A stretch of DNA of 23,006 nt from the NCBI GenBank assembly GCA_050115555.1, contig JASFQI010000034.1, forward strand, positions 1-23,006. Direction: 5' to 3'. This DNA is from JASFQI01 sp050115555. GTDB lineage: Bacteria > Desulfobacterota > DSM-4660 > Desulfatiglandales > HGW-15. The notes beneath the pieces were generated by a model. That model searched no databases. It was given only the letters and a program-made list of their open reading frames with translations, and was not told the origin of the DNA. Every line of letters begins with the position of its first letter. Positions within the stretch are counted from its first letter, which is position 1. Positions 14,092 to 22,523 of this stretch are shown here, in pieces. A program made the position numbers and the translations under genes.

Positions 14092-16263
14092 TTACGCCAG
14101 ACGACGATTCAGGTGCGAGTACCGTTTTTCCGTCCGATCGTTCCGTACGGCGATACCCAAAGCCTTGGCCGCCCCCACCATGACGACCAGGCGTTTCCCA
14201 CGGGTCACGGCGGTGTAGATCAGGTTCCTCTGGAGCAGCACGTAATGCTGGGTCAGAACGGGAATGATGACTGCCGGGTACTCCGATCCCTGGGACTTGT
14301 GTACCGAGACCGCATAAGCCAGGACCAGTTCGTCCAGGTCAGACGGGTCGTAGGGGACCGGACGTCCGTCGAAGTCCACCACGACCTCTCCGCTTTCGGG
14401 GTCCACAAGGCGGATGCGCCCGATGTCCCCGTTGAAGACCTCACGGTCGTAGTCGTTTCGGATCTGCATGACCTTGTCGCCTACGCGAAATCGCCGGTGC
14501 CCCCGGACAATGACCTCCCCTCGTGGATTCAAGGCCTCCTGGAGCTCCTTGTTGAGGTTCTCCGCTCCCACGGTGCCCCGGTGCATGGGAGTGAGCACTT
14601 GGATGTCGTCCAGGGGGTCCAATTGGAACCGCGCCGGGATGCGCTCACGCACGAGCTCCCTCACGATACGCAGGACCTGGTCCGGGTCTTCCTGGTGAAT
14701 GAAGTGGAAGTCATCGTCCGGCGCAGCCGGCGAGAGCAACGGCACAACGCCCTGCTGAATACGATGGGCGTTGACAATGATCTTGCTCTCGCGGGCCTGG
14801 CGGAAGATCTCGTTGAGAGTCACCACAGGTACGGCACCCGAATCGATGATGTCCCGCAGCACGTTTCCCGGCCCCACCGAAGGGAGCTGGTTCACGTCCC
14901 CTACCAGGATCAGGGTGGCGTTCACGGGCACCGCCCGCATCAGGTGGTGCATGAGGACCGTATCGATCATCGAGGCCTCGTCCACGACCAGGACGTCGCA
15001 TTCCAGAGGATGGCGCTCGTTGCGCTGGAATCCACCCTTTTGAAGGCTGAACTCCAGCATGCGGTGAATGGTCCTGGCCTCGAACCCTGAGGCCTCTGTC
15101 ATCCGTTTGGCTGCGCGCCCCGTGGGTGCGGCCAGAAAGATGCGAAGCTGGAGCCTGCCCAGGATGCGCAGCACAGCGTGAATGATCGTGGTCTTCCCCG
15201 TTCCGGGGCCTCCGGTGATGACCAGGACTTTGCTCTCCAGGGCGCAGCGGACGGCCTCGACCTGTCGCCTGGCCAGGAGGATGGACAGGTTTTCCTGGAC
15301 CCAAGCCAGGGCCTTATCCGCATCAATGCGTCGAACCGCAGAAGGGGCTCTCATCAAGGCCTTCAGACCCTCTGCCACAGAGCTTTCCGCCCGGTGGTAC
15401 CGGGCCAGGTACACCGCCTTGTGATTCTCCAGCAGAGGGCCGGTCCCGTCGTTCAGGTCCTCGATCACGATGCGGTTTTCCAGGGTGATGGTCCCGAAGG
15501 CCCGGACGACGTGGTCTCTGGACACCTCCAGGATGTCCCGACATTTTTCCACCAGGGGCTCGTATGGGTAGTAGACGTTTCCTTCGCCTGCGAGCTCATT
15601 CAGCACGTACAGGATGCCCGCCTCTACTCGGACCTGCGAGTCCTTTGCAAACCCGAGCTTCTGTGCGATGCGGTCCGCTGTGACAAACCCGATTCCGAAA
15701 ATGTCCGTGGCCAGCCGGTAGGGGTTATCACGGACCACCTGAATGGCGGCCTTTCCATACTGCTTGAATATGCGGGTGGCATAGGCCGAGCTCACCCCGT
15801 GGGCCTGAAGAAAGATCATGACCTCGCGAATCTCCTTCTGATCCTCCCAGGCCCGGTGGATCATCGCGATCCGCTTTTTCCCGATACCCTGCACCCGTGA
15901 AAGCTCGTCGATTCGGTTGTCGATTACGTCCAGCGTGGTTTCCCCGAACGCCCGCACGATCCTTCGGGCCATGACCGGACCGATCCCTTTGATCAGGCCA
16001 CTCCCGAGGTATCGCTCGATGCCGGATACGGTGGCCGGCACGAGGGAGCGGTATCGATCGATTCGGAACTGCCGTCCGTACCGGGGATGGTTCGACCACT
16101 CGCCCGACATGTGGATGACCTCGCCCGGTGTGGGGGTCGTCAGGTTTCCCACAACGGTCACCAGGTCGCGTTCGCCAGGGATCCGCACACGGGCGATGGT
16201 ATACCCGTTCTCCTCGTTGGTGTATGTGATGCGCTCGATTTGACCGCGAAGCTCATGGGCCAT
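14092..16263 (-). CDS. recD2: RecD2-type (RecD/TraA family) ATP-dependent 5'-3' DNA helicase
   Basis: A 723-residue SF1B helicase of the stand-alone RecD2 type. The N-terminal OB-like region ('TYTNEENGYTIARVRI') is followed by tandem helix-hairpin-helix motifs at ~90-135 ('GLIKGIGPVMARRIV' and 'VQGIGKKRI') that bind DNA. The Walker A motif 'GGPGTGKT' is at 351-358, Walker B 'VVDEAS' at 426-431, then 'GDVNQLPSVGPGN', 'LNEIFRQA' and the C-terminal 'SVHKSQGSEYP' and 'AVTRGK' motifs. The ATG at 16263 is preferred over an upstream TTG because homologues begin there and GGGGG lies upstream. It is on the same strand as recCBD, 335 bp after recD. RecD2 proteins act in replication-fork and repair work independently of RecBC; any tie to this RecBCD is inferred from position. 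Confidence 0.93.
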   Translation of the reverse strand: MAHELRGQIERITYTNEENGYTIARVRIPGERDLVTVVGNLTTPTPGEVIHMSGEWSNHPRYGRQFRIDRYRSLVPATVSGIERYLGSGLIKGIGPVMARRIVRAFGETTLDVIDNRIDELSRVQGIGKKRIAMIHRAWEDQKEIREVMIFLQAHGVSSAYATRIFKQYGKAAIQVVRDNPYRLATDIFGIGFVTADRIAQKLGFAKDSQVRVEAGILYVLNELAGEGNVYYPYEPLVEKCRDILEVSRDHVVRAFGTITLENRIVIEDLNDGTGPLLENHKAVYLARYHRAESSVAEGLKALMRAPSAVRRIDADKALAWVQENLSILLARRQVEAVRCALESKVLVITGGPGTGKTTIIHAVLRILGRLQLRIFLAAPTGRAAKRMTEASGFEARTIHRMLEFSLQKGGFQRNERHPLECDVLVVDEASMIDTVLMHHLMRAVPVNATLILVGDVNQLPSVGPGNVLRDIIDSGAVPVVTLNEIFRQARESKIIVNAHRIQQGVVPLLSPAAPDDDFHFIHQEDPDQVLRIVRELVRERIPARFQLDPLDDIQVLTPMHRGTVGAENLNKELQEALNPRGEVIVRGHRRFRVGDKVMQIRNDYDREVFNGDIGRIRLVDPESGEVVVDFDGRPVPYDPSDLDELVLAYAVSVHKSQGSEYPAVIIPVLTQHYVLLQRNLIYTAVTRGKRLVVMVGAAKALGIAVRNDRTEKRYSHLNRRLA

Positions 16264-16386
16264 TGCCGCCCCCGTTTCGGTGAATGCGGGCCGGGACTGA
16301 GAAATCCGGCAGACGATCACCCTTTGGGGTTCCCGGCAGCATGCCGCGGGAAGGTTCAAAGGATCCGATAGGGAAGATGGGAGGCG

Positions 16387-16560
16387 TCATGGGTCTCGAA
16401 TGATGAATTCGTGTCTCAACAGGCACCCGTCGTCCTGACAGGCCCATTGCATGGAGCAGTCGATGTGGAAGCCGTCGACCGCCGCACTTTGCTCTCTCTT
16501 GCAAAGGGGTCGGAAAGTGAGAACCGCGTTTTCACACAGTCTACCCAGGCACGCAGCCAA
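16387..16560 (-). CDS. Possible small Cys-rich protein (57 aa) between recD and recD2
   Basis: A short open frame in the recD-recD2 gap, same strand as both. From a TTG at 16560 it would encode 57 residues ending 'CLLRHEFIIRDP'. The only in-frame ATG gives 21 residues. The second half looks protein-like: 'DGFHIDCSMQWACQDDGC' has four Cys with one His and favours GC-rich third positions like the neighbours. No ribosome site precedes the TTG, although AGGAGG sits at the recD stop some 40 bases upstream. I do not recognise a family. It could be a small zinc-binding protein, a decayed gene end or chance. Confidence 0.33.
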   Translation of the reverse strand: MAACLGRLCENAVLTFRPLCKREQSAAVDGFHIDCSMQWACQDDGCLLRHEFIIRDP

Positions 16561-16598
16561 GGCAAGGGAAAACCGGGGGCCCGGGCAAGGGAGGCCCT

Positions 16599-18497
16599 TT
16601 AACCTCCTCGAGCTTCGCCTGCAGGACCTTCCTCCTCCTTTTCCCGAAGTGCATCGCCGAGCCCGGAGCCCCTGAAGGTTCTCCGCGCGATGGCCGATCT
16701 GAGGATCGCCTCCGGGGCCCAGATTTCCACGGCCTTCCGGGCCCGGCTGACCGCTGTGTAGAGCATTTCACGTGTGAGCACGGGTGAGGGGCGGTCGGGC
16801 AGGATCAGCAGCACACGGTCGAACTCGGAGCCCTGGCTCTTGTGGACGGTCATGGCAAAGGCGGTCTCGTGCTCGGGAAGCTGCAGCGGGTGAACGCGGC
16901 GAACACCTCCGTCCGGCGTGGGAAAGAAGGCACGGAGCATGCCGTTTTCCTCGGGGGATGGCAGAATAATACCCACGTCCCCATTGAAAAGCCGAAGCTC
17001 ATAATCGTTCCGTGTGACCATGACGGGCTTTCCGGCATACCACCTTCCCTGGAGCGAAACCACACGTTGTTCTACGAGGGTGCGCTCTATAAGAAGGTTC
17101 ACGGTCTGCGAGCCGTAAGGGCCCTCCCTCAGACCGCAGAGGATACGGAACTGCTCCAGGATGTCGAGGGCGTGGTCAGGATCGGTTTCTCGGACATGCT
17201 GTGCGAGAGAAGCCAGCGTGGGAGCCTTCAGTGCCCGGTTCAGGTCGGAAGTGGAGGGAAGGGGGGACCAGTGGAGATCGGCCATCGATTCATCCCGGAG
17301 GAGAGCGATCGCTTGATCCACGTTCCCGTCGTTCACAGCGCGGCTGAACGCCCCGATCCCTCCGGTCTTTTCAAAGCGGTAGCTCTTGGGCAGCAGCACG
17401 AAGCCGTCCCGCATGGAAGGACCTTGCAGCGGACCTTCGGTTTTCGGGATTGGTTCTTCTGTGAGGGTTTGCAGGAGCTTTCGAAAGGGCGGTGAAAACA
17501 TGGCGGAACGCTCGGTTCCGCAGAGATCCGCCAGAATAGCTCCTGCTTCCACGGATGCGAGCTGATCTCGATCCCCCAGCAGGACGAGTCGGGCGGCAGG
17601 GAGGAGAGCATCGACGAGCTTGGCCATGAGGGCCAGGTCCACCATGGACGCCTCGTCCACCACCAGGACGTCCACTGGGAGAGGATTTCCGGCATGGTGG
17701 CGGAAGTAGGGAGAGTGTCGAATCGTCCCTAGGAGCCGATGAATCGTGAACGCTCCGGTAGGAATGGCAGCCTTGACCGAGTCGGCGCAGGAGAGACCTT
17801 CAATAGCCCGGCGCACGGCCTCTCCGAGGCGGGCCGCGGCCTTTCCTGTAGGGGCGGCCATGGCAATGCGGGGAACTGCCGAGCCGCTTTGCTCGACAAA
17901 GAGCGCGAGCATGCGGGATACGATGGTCGTCTTTCCCGTACCGGGTCCGCCGGAGATCACGGTGAATCGTCGCATCCATGCCACGCACGCAGCCACCTTC
18001 TGCCAGTCGGTCTCTTCCCTGCTTTCGGGACTCGGGAAGAGCCGTGTGAGCGACTCGCGCAGGGTGAGGGTATTCGGATTCTCGATCGCGGGGATGAAAC
18101 GCTCCCGAAGACTGCGCGCAAGACTCTCCTGATAGGACCAGTAGCGGTGGAGGTACAGGCGCCCATGGCTGTCGAGTATGAGGGGGGTGAAGTCCCCCGG
18201 CTTTCCAACGACCCGGGCGCGATGCAACGTAGAGATCCACTCTCGGCTTTCAGGGAAGGGCGGCAGGCCCTCGGGGCGGCTTTGAGGGAAGATCGCGTCC
18301 TCGATCCGCGCCAGGTCCAGGCAGACATGCCCGGAGCGGACGGCGCGGCTCGCCAGGGCGGCGGCCAGGAGAAGCTCGGGTGCATCTCCGGAACCGCCCT
18401 CGATTTCGACCATGAACGTACCAAAGCGAAGGTCCAGACCGCTGAGCGCCTGTTCCTCCTGGAGTTGTTCCAGAAGCCGGGTCCACGGGGAGGTCAC
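16599..18497 (-). CDS. recD: Exodeoxyribonuclease V subunit alpha (RecD)
   Basis: A 632-residue subunit of RecBCD, the fast 5'-3' SF1B helicase motor of the complex that unwinds and degrades double-stranded DNA ends. The N-terminal ~160 residues ('LLLAAALASRAVRSGHVCLDL') are the RecC-contacting domain typical of RecD. Walker A 'SGGPGTGKTT' has Lys at ~189, Walker B 'VVDEAS' is at 279-284, with 'LLGDRDQLASVEAGA' near 307-320. The UvrD-C2-like 'MTVHKSQGSEFDRVLL' and 'LYTAVSRARK' come near the C-terminus. Length is close to the E. coli protein. The start is a GTG at 18497 whose bases overlap the recB stop as GTGA. The ribosome site GGAGGG lies in the last codons of recB, so translation is coupled. 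Confidence 0.95.
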   Translation of the reverse strand: MTSPWTRLLEQLQEEQALSGLDLRFGTFMVEIEGGSGDAPELLLAAALASRAVRSGHVCLDLARIEDAIFPQSRPEGLPPFPESREWISTLHRARVVGKPGDFTPLILDSHGRLYLHRYWSYQESLARSLRERFIPAIENPNTLTLRESLTRLFPSPESREETDWQKVAACVAWMRRFTVISGGPGTGKTTIVSRMLALFVEQSGSAVPRIAMAAPTGKAAARLGEAVRRAIEGLSCADSVKAAIPTGAFTIHRLLGTIRHSPYFRHHAGNPLPVDVLVVDEASMVDLALMAKLVDALLPAARLVLLGDRDQLASVEAGAILADLCGTERSAMFSPPFRKLLQTLTEEPIPKTEGPLQGPSMRDGFVLLPKSYRFEKTGGIGAFSRAVNDGNVDQAIALLRDESMADLHWSPLPSTSDLNRALKAPTLASLAQHVRETDPDHALDILEQFRILCGLREGPYGSQTVNLLIERTLVEQRVVSLQGRWYAGKPVMVTRNDYELRLFNGDVGIILPSPEENGMLRAFFPTPDGGVRRVHPLQLPEHETAFAMTVHKSQGSEFDRVLLILPDRPSPVLTREMLYTAVSRARKAVEIWAPEAILRSAIARRTFRGSGLGDALREKEEEGPAGEARGG

Positions 18498-21400
18498 GGT
18501 GGGCCCTCCTTTTCGGTGTGGTCCTGCTTCGCTGAAGAACGCATCCCGTACCCGCCATCCGGTTCCTGCCCTCTTTTGCGAATCTCAGAGAAGGAATTCT
18601 CCGGGATCAGCTCTCGCCTCAGTTCTCGAACCATGGAAACCGGCGGGCGCTCTCGAACCACACCGGATCCCGCGCCACGTGCCGGGTTCACACCTCGAAG
18701 AAACACGTAGAACACCCCCCCGAAATGGGTGTCGTATCGGTAGCCGGGGATGCGCAGTGCGAGGTATCGATCCAGGGCCAGGGTGTAGATGAGATACTGG
18801 AGCGGGTAGAGATGGTCCAGCATGGCCGTTTGAAGGCGTTCCAGTGCATAGTGGTCCGGGGTCGGACCCAGGTCGTTGGACTTCCAGTCCAACAGGTAGA
18901 AGCGGTCGTTGTACTGAAAGACCAGGTCAATGAACCCCCGCATGAATCCACGCACCGGAGCAAAGCGGAGACGCCCGACGCGCTCCGGAAGGGTATGGGG
19001 CATGGTTTCACTGTCGTGCCGGGAGATGATTTTCCGAAGGCTTTGGACCGACATCGAGTTCAGGGGAAAGGTGAATGCAAGCTCGTTCAGGCGGTCCTGA
19101 GGGGACAGGCGTTCAAGGCGCAGGCCGGGATCCTGCGGGTCCAACGGGGTGGTCAGTACGTCTTGAAGCATTTGCGTCACATCCGACTCCCAAGCCGGAT
19201 CAAAACCGTGTGCCAGGAGCATTTCACGGACCCGGGGGGACAGGGCGCCATGGGAAGCATATTTGAAGTCCACGGACTCGAGCAGAGCATGGAGGCAGAT
19301 CCCGGAGCGGGTGCCACGGGGAAAGGCAAAGAAACCCTGAGGGGGCGTCTCCTTGAGAGAGGGCTCGGCAAGTCTTCTCAACTCCGGCTCCCCGTTTTCG
19401 GATTCGGCGTCTCGATCCGCGATCTCTTCTGCGTGGGAGATCGAGGAGGTGAGTGAGGAGAAACTGGAGATTGACCAGGATCGATCCATTCTGCCTTGAA
19501 ATGTCCGGGAAACGAGCACAGGAGGGCGCTTCAGCGCCGGACGGTCTACTTCCTCAAGGGGCCGGTCCAGCGGTTCGATGCATATGGTTCCGCCGGAACG
19601 ATCTTGAATGGCTTCCAGGTCCGCGCGCGCGCCCGTGTCGTCCAAGTGATGAAAGCGGTTTGCGGTAAACGTGAGAGGATCGTTCACAGCCTCGGGATCG
19701 CGGGTATGGAACAGGTAGGCGGGCGCCGAGGTTTCCGCCTGATTGAATCGGCCCCAGACAAGGATGCATCGGTTTCGGGCTCGAGTGATCGCCACATACA
19801 GGATCCTGAGGTTTTCGGCCAGGGCCTCGTTTTCGGCAAGCGCCCTGTGGCGTTCCCGTTCCTCTGAGGAGGTTCCCAGGTCCAGGGTGAGGTTCGTCTC
19901 CTGAGCGTTCTCGTGGAAGAGAAAGGGGGCGTCCCGGTGCCGCAGCCTCGACCCTGTCCAGAGAAACGGGCAGAAAACGACCGGATACTCCAGTCCCTTG
20001 CTCTTGTGTATGGTCACGAGCTTGACGGCGTTCCCGTCGCTTTCCAGGCGGAGCGGGTGCTCCTCGGTTCCCCGGGTGCTTTCATCGCGCTGTTCCGCAA
20101 GCCACTGGACCAGACCCTCCAATCCGAGCTTCCGGTCCCGCTCCGCGTGATGCAAAACCTCCGAGAGATGGAGCAGGTTCGTCACCCTTCGCTCGCCATT
20201 GGGGCCGGCGAGCCAGCGCGGAAGGACCTCCTCCCGGCGCAGGACCCGCCGGAACATGCACATGAATCCCTGCTCCCGCCACACCTCATGGTCGTTAAGA
20301 AGACGCATCCGTCGTTTTTCCCAGGAGGCGGGATCCACGGCCAGGGCCTCGACGGCCTCGGCGGAAAGGCCCAGGATATCCGTAGCAAGTGCTGCGCGTA
20401 GAAGATCCGCACGTTCCGGGTGTGCCAGGCCTGCCATAAGCCTTGATATTTCCATTGCTTCCTGGGTGTCGAACAGGCTGCTCGTGGAGTAGAGCACTGC
20501 GGGGAGTCCCTGTGCGGCCAGGGCCCGCTGAAGGATTTGTGCCTCCCGGTTGGTTCTCAGAAGCACGGCAATGTCTCCCTCGCAAAGGGGATCTTCGCCG
20601 ATTCGCGCCCGGCCCGATCGACCCATGGACACGAGCCGGGCGATCTCTGCACAGACTGCTCGGGGGATCCGATCCTCGCCCGACTGTTTGGTCACGGTTC
20701 CTTGCCTGCCCGAAGGCTCTCCGGCCTCTGCGAACCAGATCTCCAGGGGAGGCGGAGCTTTTCCGTCCACAGTCAGCGTAGGGATCGCCTTGCGGTCCAG
20801 TGCCGGCTCTGCCGCATGAAACGGGATCCCTTCAAAGAGGAATGGTCTCGGGTGGGCCCGGTACAGGGCATTGACGGCACGGACCAGGCCGGGTTCGGAA
20901 CGGTAGTTGGTCGCGAGCGTGTATCGCTGGGCAGACTCCCGGGACGCTTGAAGGTAGGCGAAGATATCCGCTCCTCGAAAACCGTAGATCGCCTGCTTGG
21001 GATCTCCGATCAGGAAGAGGGGGTCCCCGGTGCCGGAGAACACATCCTTGAAAATAGCGTACTGAAGGGGATCCGTATCCTGGAACTCGTCGACCAGTGC
21101 AGCGTGAAAGCGGGATCGAAGTGCCCTGCAAAGCCGCTCTCCTCCCGGTCCTTCCAGGGCCCGGCGTACATTGAGGAGAAGATCGTCGAAGGACTGGACG
21201 TTTTTTTCGGCCTTTCGAGCGGCGAGCTCCATATCAAGGGTCTCGAAGAGCTTTGCCTTGAGCCCGAGGAGACGGAGATTAAAAATTTCGGACAGCTCCC
21301 GGCTGCGCTGAAGCAGGGTTTCGCATCGATCGAAGAAGTCGTGGGCTGGCGGTGCATGCCCATTTTTGACGGCCTTTTCCAGGTGAGAGCTGGTGTACTT

Positions 21401-22246
21401 CTCAAAGCTTTGAAACAGCATCGGTGAGGGGGTCTCCTCACGGATTCGCGTGAAGGTCTCCATGGCACGAAGCCAGTTCGGTACGGAAGTTTTCCTGTAG
21501 CGATTGCGGTTGAGGCCCTCGTGATTCAGGAGGATGTGTTCGACCTTTCCTGAAGCGGTGGGCCAGGCCCTCTGGACGTCTCGAAAGGCCTCTAAAAAGG
21601 CCTCCTCTTGAATATCCGTTTTTGGGATGTCCACTCGAGGAACAATAGAGGGACGAAGGGGGCCCTGCACGGTGCGTGTCAGCGAACGAAGCCCCTGGGG
21701 CGTGAATCCCCGGCTAAGGGCGTAGCGTACAAAAAGGGAGGAGGCTCCACTTGCATGCCGTCTCCAGAAGTCCTCCACGAGTTCTCGTTTGAGGAACCCG
21801 GAATCGGCGATCACGTCGGTGTCGAATGCTACGCTGCTTTCAAACGCGTGTTCCGTGAGCACACGCCGACAGAATCCATGGATGGTGAAAATGGCGGCCC
21901 GATCGAAATCTCGAAGGGCCTGTTGCAGTGCAAGAAGCGCACGACGCGGATTGTCCAGATGTGCAGCAAGATCTTCAAGAAAGGGGTCTTCGACGGAATG
22001 GCCGGAGAGCACGAGTAAGGCGGATCGAAGCCGGTTCCGAATTCGATCCTTGAGCTCGCCTGTAGCCGCTTCGGTGAACGTCACGACCAGGATACGGTCC
22101 ACGGAAAGGCCGTTTTCCAGGAGGAGACGAAGGTAGAGGCCGGTCAAGGTGTACGTCTTGCCGGTTCCTGCGCTCGCCTCGATCAGGTTGGTCCCTTCCA
22201 GGGGCGTGCTCAGGATGTCGAAGGTCGTGTAGGATGCCGGTTCCAT
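18494..22246 (-). CDS. recB: Exodeoxyribonuclease V subunit beta (RecB)
   Basis: A 1250-residue helicase-nuclease, the 3'-5' motor and sole nuclease of RecBCD. The UvrD-like helicase has Walker A 'EASAGTGKT' (Lys ~30), 'VVTFTEAAT', 'ALVDEFQDTDPLQY', 'LIGDPKQAIYGFRGAD', 'LATNYRS', 'VTIHKSKGLEYPVVF' and 'LYVAITRARN'. The C-terminal nuclease domain is intact: 'GICLHALLE' supplies the His, 'GFIDLVF' the first Asp (~1107) and 'LLDWKSND' the Asp/Lys pair (~1120/1122). The 13-residue gap between the two Asp equals that in E. coli RecB. The frame is open to a TTG at 22261, but the ATG at 22246 has AAGG just upstream and starts like homologues. It overlaps recD by 4 bp and lies 277 bp after recC, an unusually wide gap. 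Confidence 0.96.
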   Translation of the reverse strand: MEPASYTTFDILSTPLEGTNLIEASAGTGKTYTLTGLYLRLLLENGLSVDRILVVTFTEAATGELKDRIRNRLRSALLVLSGHSVEDPFLEDLAAHLDNPRRALLALQQALRDFDRAAIFTIHGFCRRVLTEHAFESSVAFDTDVIADSGFLKRELVEDFWRRHASGASSLFVRYALSRGFTPQGLRSLTRTVQGPLRPSIVPRVDIPKTDIQEEAFLEAFRDVQRAWPTASGKVEHILLNHEGLNRNRYRKTSVPNWLRAMETFTRIREETPSPMLFQSFEKYTSSHLEKAVKNGHAPPAHDFFDRCETLLQRSRELSEIFNLRLLGLKAKLFETLDMELAARKAEKNVQSFDDLLLNVRRALEGPGGERLCRALRSRFHAALVDEFQDTDPLQYAIFKDVFSGTGDPLFLIGDPKQAIYGFRGADIFAYLQASRESAQRYTLATNYRSEPGLVRAVNALYRAHPRPFLFEGIPFHAAEPALDRKAIPTLTVDGKAPPPLEIWFAEAGEPSGRQGTVTKQSGEDRIPRAVCAEIARLVSMGRSGRARIGEDPLCEGDIAVLLRTNREAQILQRALAAQGLPAVLYSTSSLFDTQEAMEISRLMAGLAHPERADLLRAALATDILGLSAEAVEALAVDPASWEKRRMRLLNDHEVWREQGFMCMFRRVLRREEVLPRWLAGPNGERRVTNLLHLSEVLHHAERDRKLGLEGLVQWLAEQRDESTRGTEEHPLRLESDGNAVKLVTIHKSKGLEYPVVFCPFLWTGSRLRHRDAPFLFHENAQETNLTLDLGTSSEERERHRALAENEALAENLRILYVAITRARNRCILVWGRFNQAETSAPAYLFHTRDPEAVNDPLTFTANRFHHLDDTGARADLEAIQDRSGGTICIEPLDRPLEEVDRPALKRPPVLVSRTFQGRMDRSWSISSFSSLTSSISHAEEIADRDAESENGEPELRRLAEPSLKETPPQGFFAFPRGTRSGICLHALLESVDFKYASHGALSPRVREMLLAHGFDPAWESDVTQMLQDVLTTPLDPQDPGLRLERLSPQDRLNELAFTFPLNSMSVQSLRKIISRHDSETMPHTLPERVGRLRFAPVRGFMRGFIDLVFQYNDRFYLLDWKSNDLGPTPDHYALERLQTAMLDHLYPLQYLIYTLALDRYLALRIPGYRYDTHFGGVFYVFLRGVNPARGAGSGVVRERPPVSMVRELRRELIPENSFSEIRKRGQEPDGGYGMRSSAKQDHTEKEGPP

Positions 22247-22302
22247 AGTACCTTGAGTCAATGGATTCAGGTCTCACGTCATGATGGACAAAAATCCCGT
22301 CT

Positions 22303-22469
22303 CACCACCAAGAGCACGAAGACCACGAAGGGACCCGCTCTATTCAAACCATTCGCGGGATCAACGGCAGATCTCTTCTATTGAAAATGATTCACTTGCA
22401 CGATCACCGTCCCGCCTTTGGCGGGACTGCGGGGAAATAGAAAAAACTTTCTTCGTGCTCTTCGTGGTG
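22303..22469. repeat. Inverted-repeat element (19-bp arms) between recC and recB
   Basis: The left arm CACCACCAAGAGCACGAAG (22303-22321) and the reverse complement of the right arm at 22451-22469 (CACCACGAAGAGCACGAAG) match at 18 of 19 positions. They enclose 129 bp. Repeats of the CACGAAGAGCACGAAG type are, from memory, common in intergenic DNA of many bacteria. There is no transposase. Confidence 0.7.
22407..22427. repeat. Short hairpin repeat, copy 2
   Basis: GTCCCGCC-TTT-GGCGGGAC (22409-22427) is a perfect 8-bp stem with a 3-nt loop. With the preceding CTTGC and TCACC it matches the hairpin at 13934-13956 over most of ~33 bp. On the minus strand it lies between the recC stop and the recB start. 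No T-tract follows on either strand, so a normal terminator is unlikely. Confidence 0.6.
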
Positions 22470-22523
22470 CGCTGCACTCGCTTTTTCTCTTGTGCCGTAC
22501 CCGAACAAGGCACCATCGAAATC

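Larger units (their letters stand above)
22247..22523. other. recC-recB gap holding an inverted-repeat element
   Basis: In this gene order recC and recB normally lie close together. Here 277 bp of noncoding DNA intervene. They contain the 167-bp inverted-repeat element at 22303-22469 with the hairpin at 22407-22427 inside. Open frames in the gap are low-complexity or antisense. I found no convincing new promoter for recB. Confidence 0.6.

Noticed and set aside
16411..16602. 63-codon plus-strand frame between recD and recD2
   Set aside because: It would start at a GTG with no ribosome site, opposite to all neighbouring genes. The minus-strand small frame looks more protein-like.
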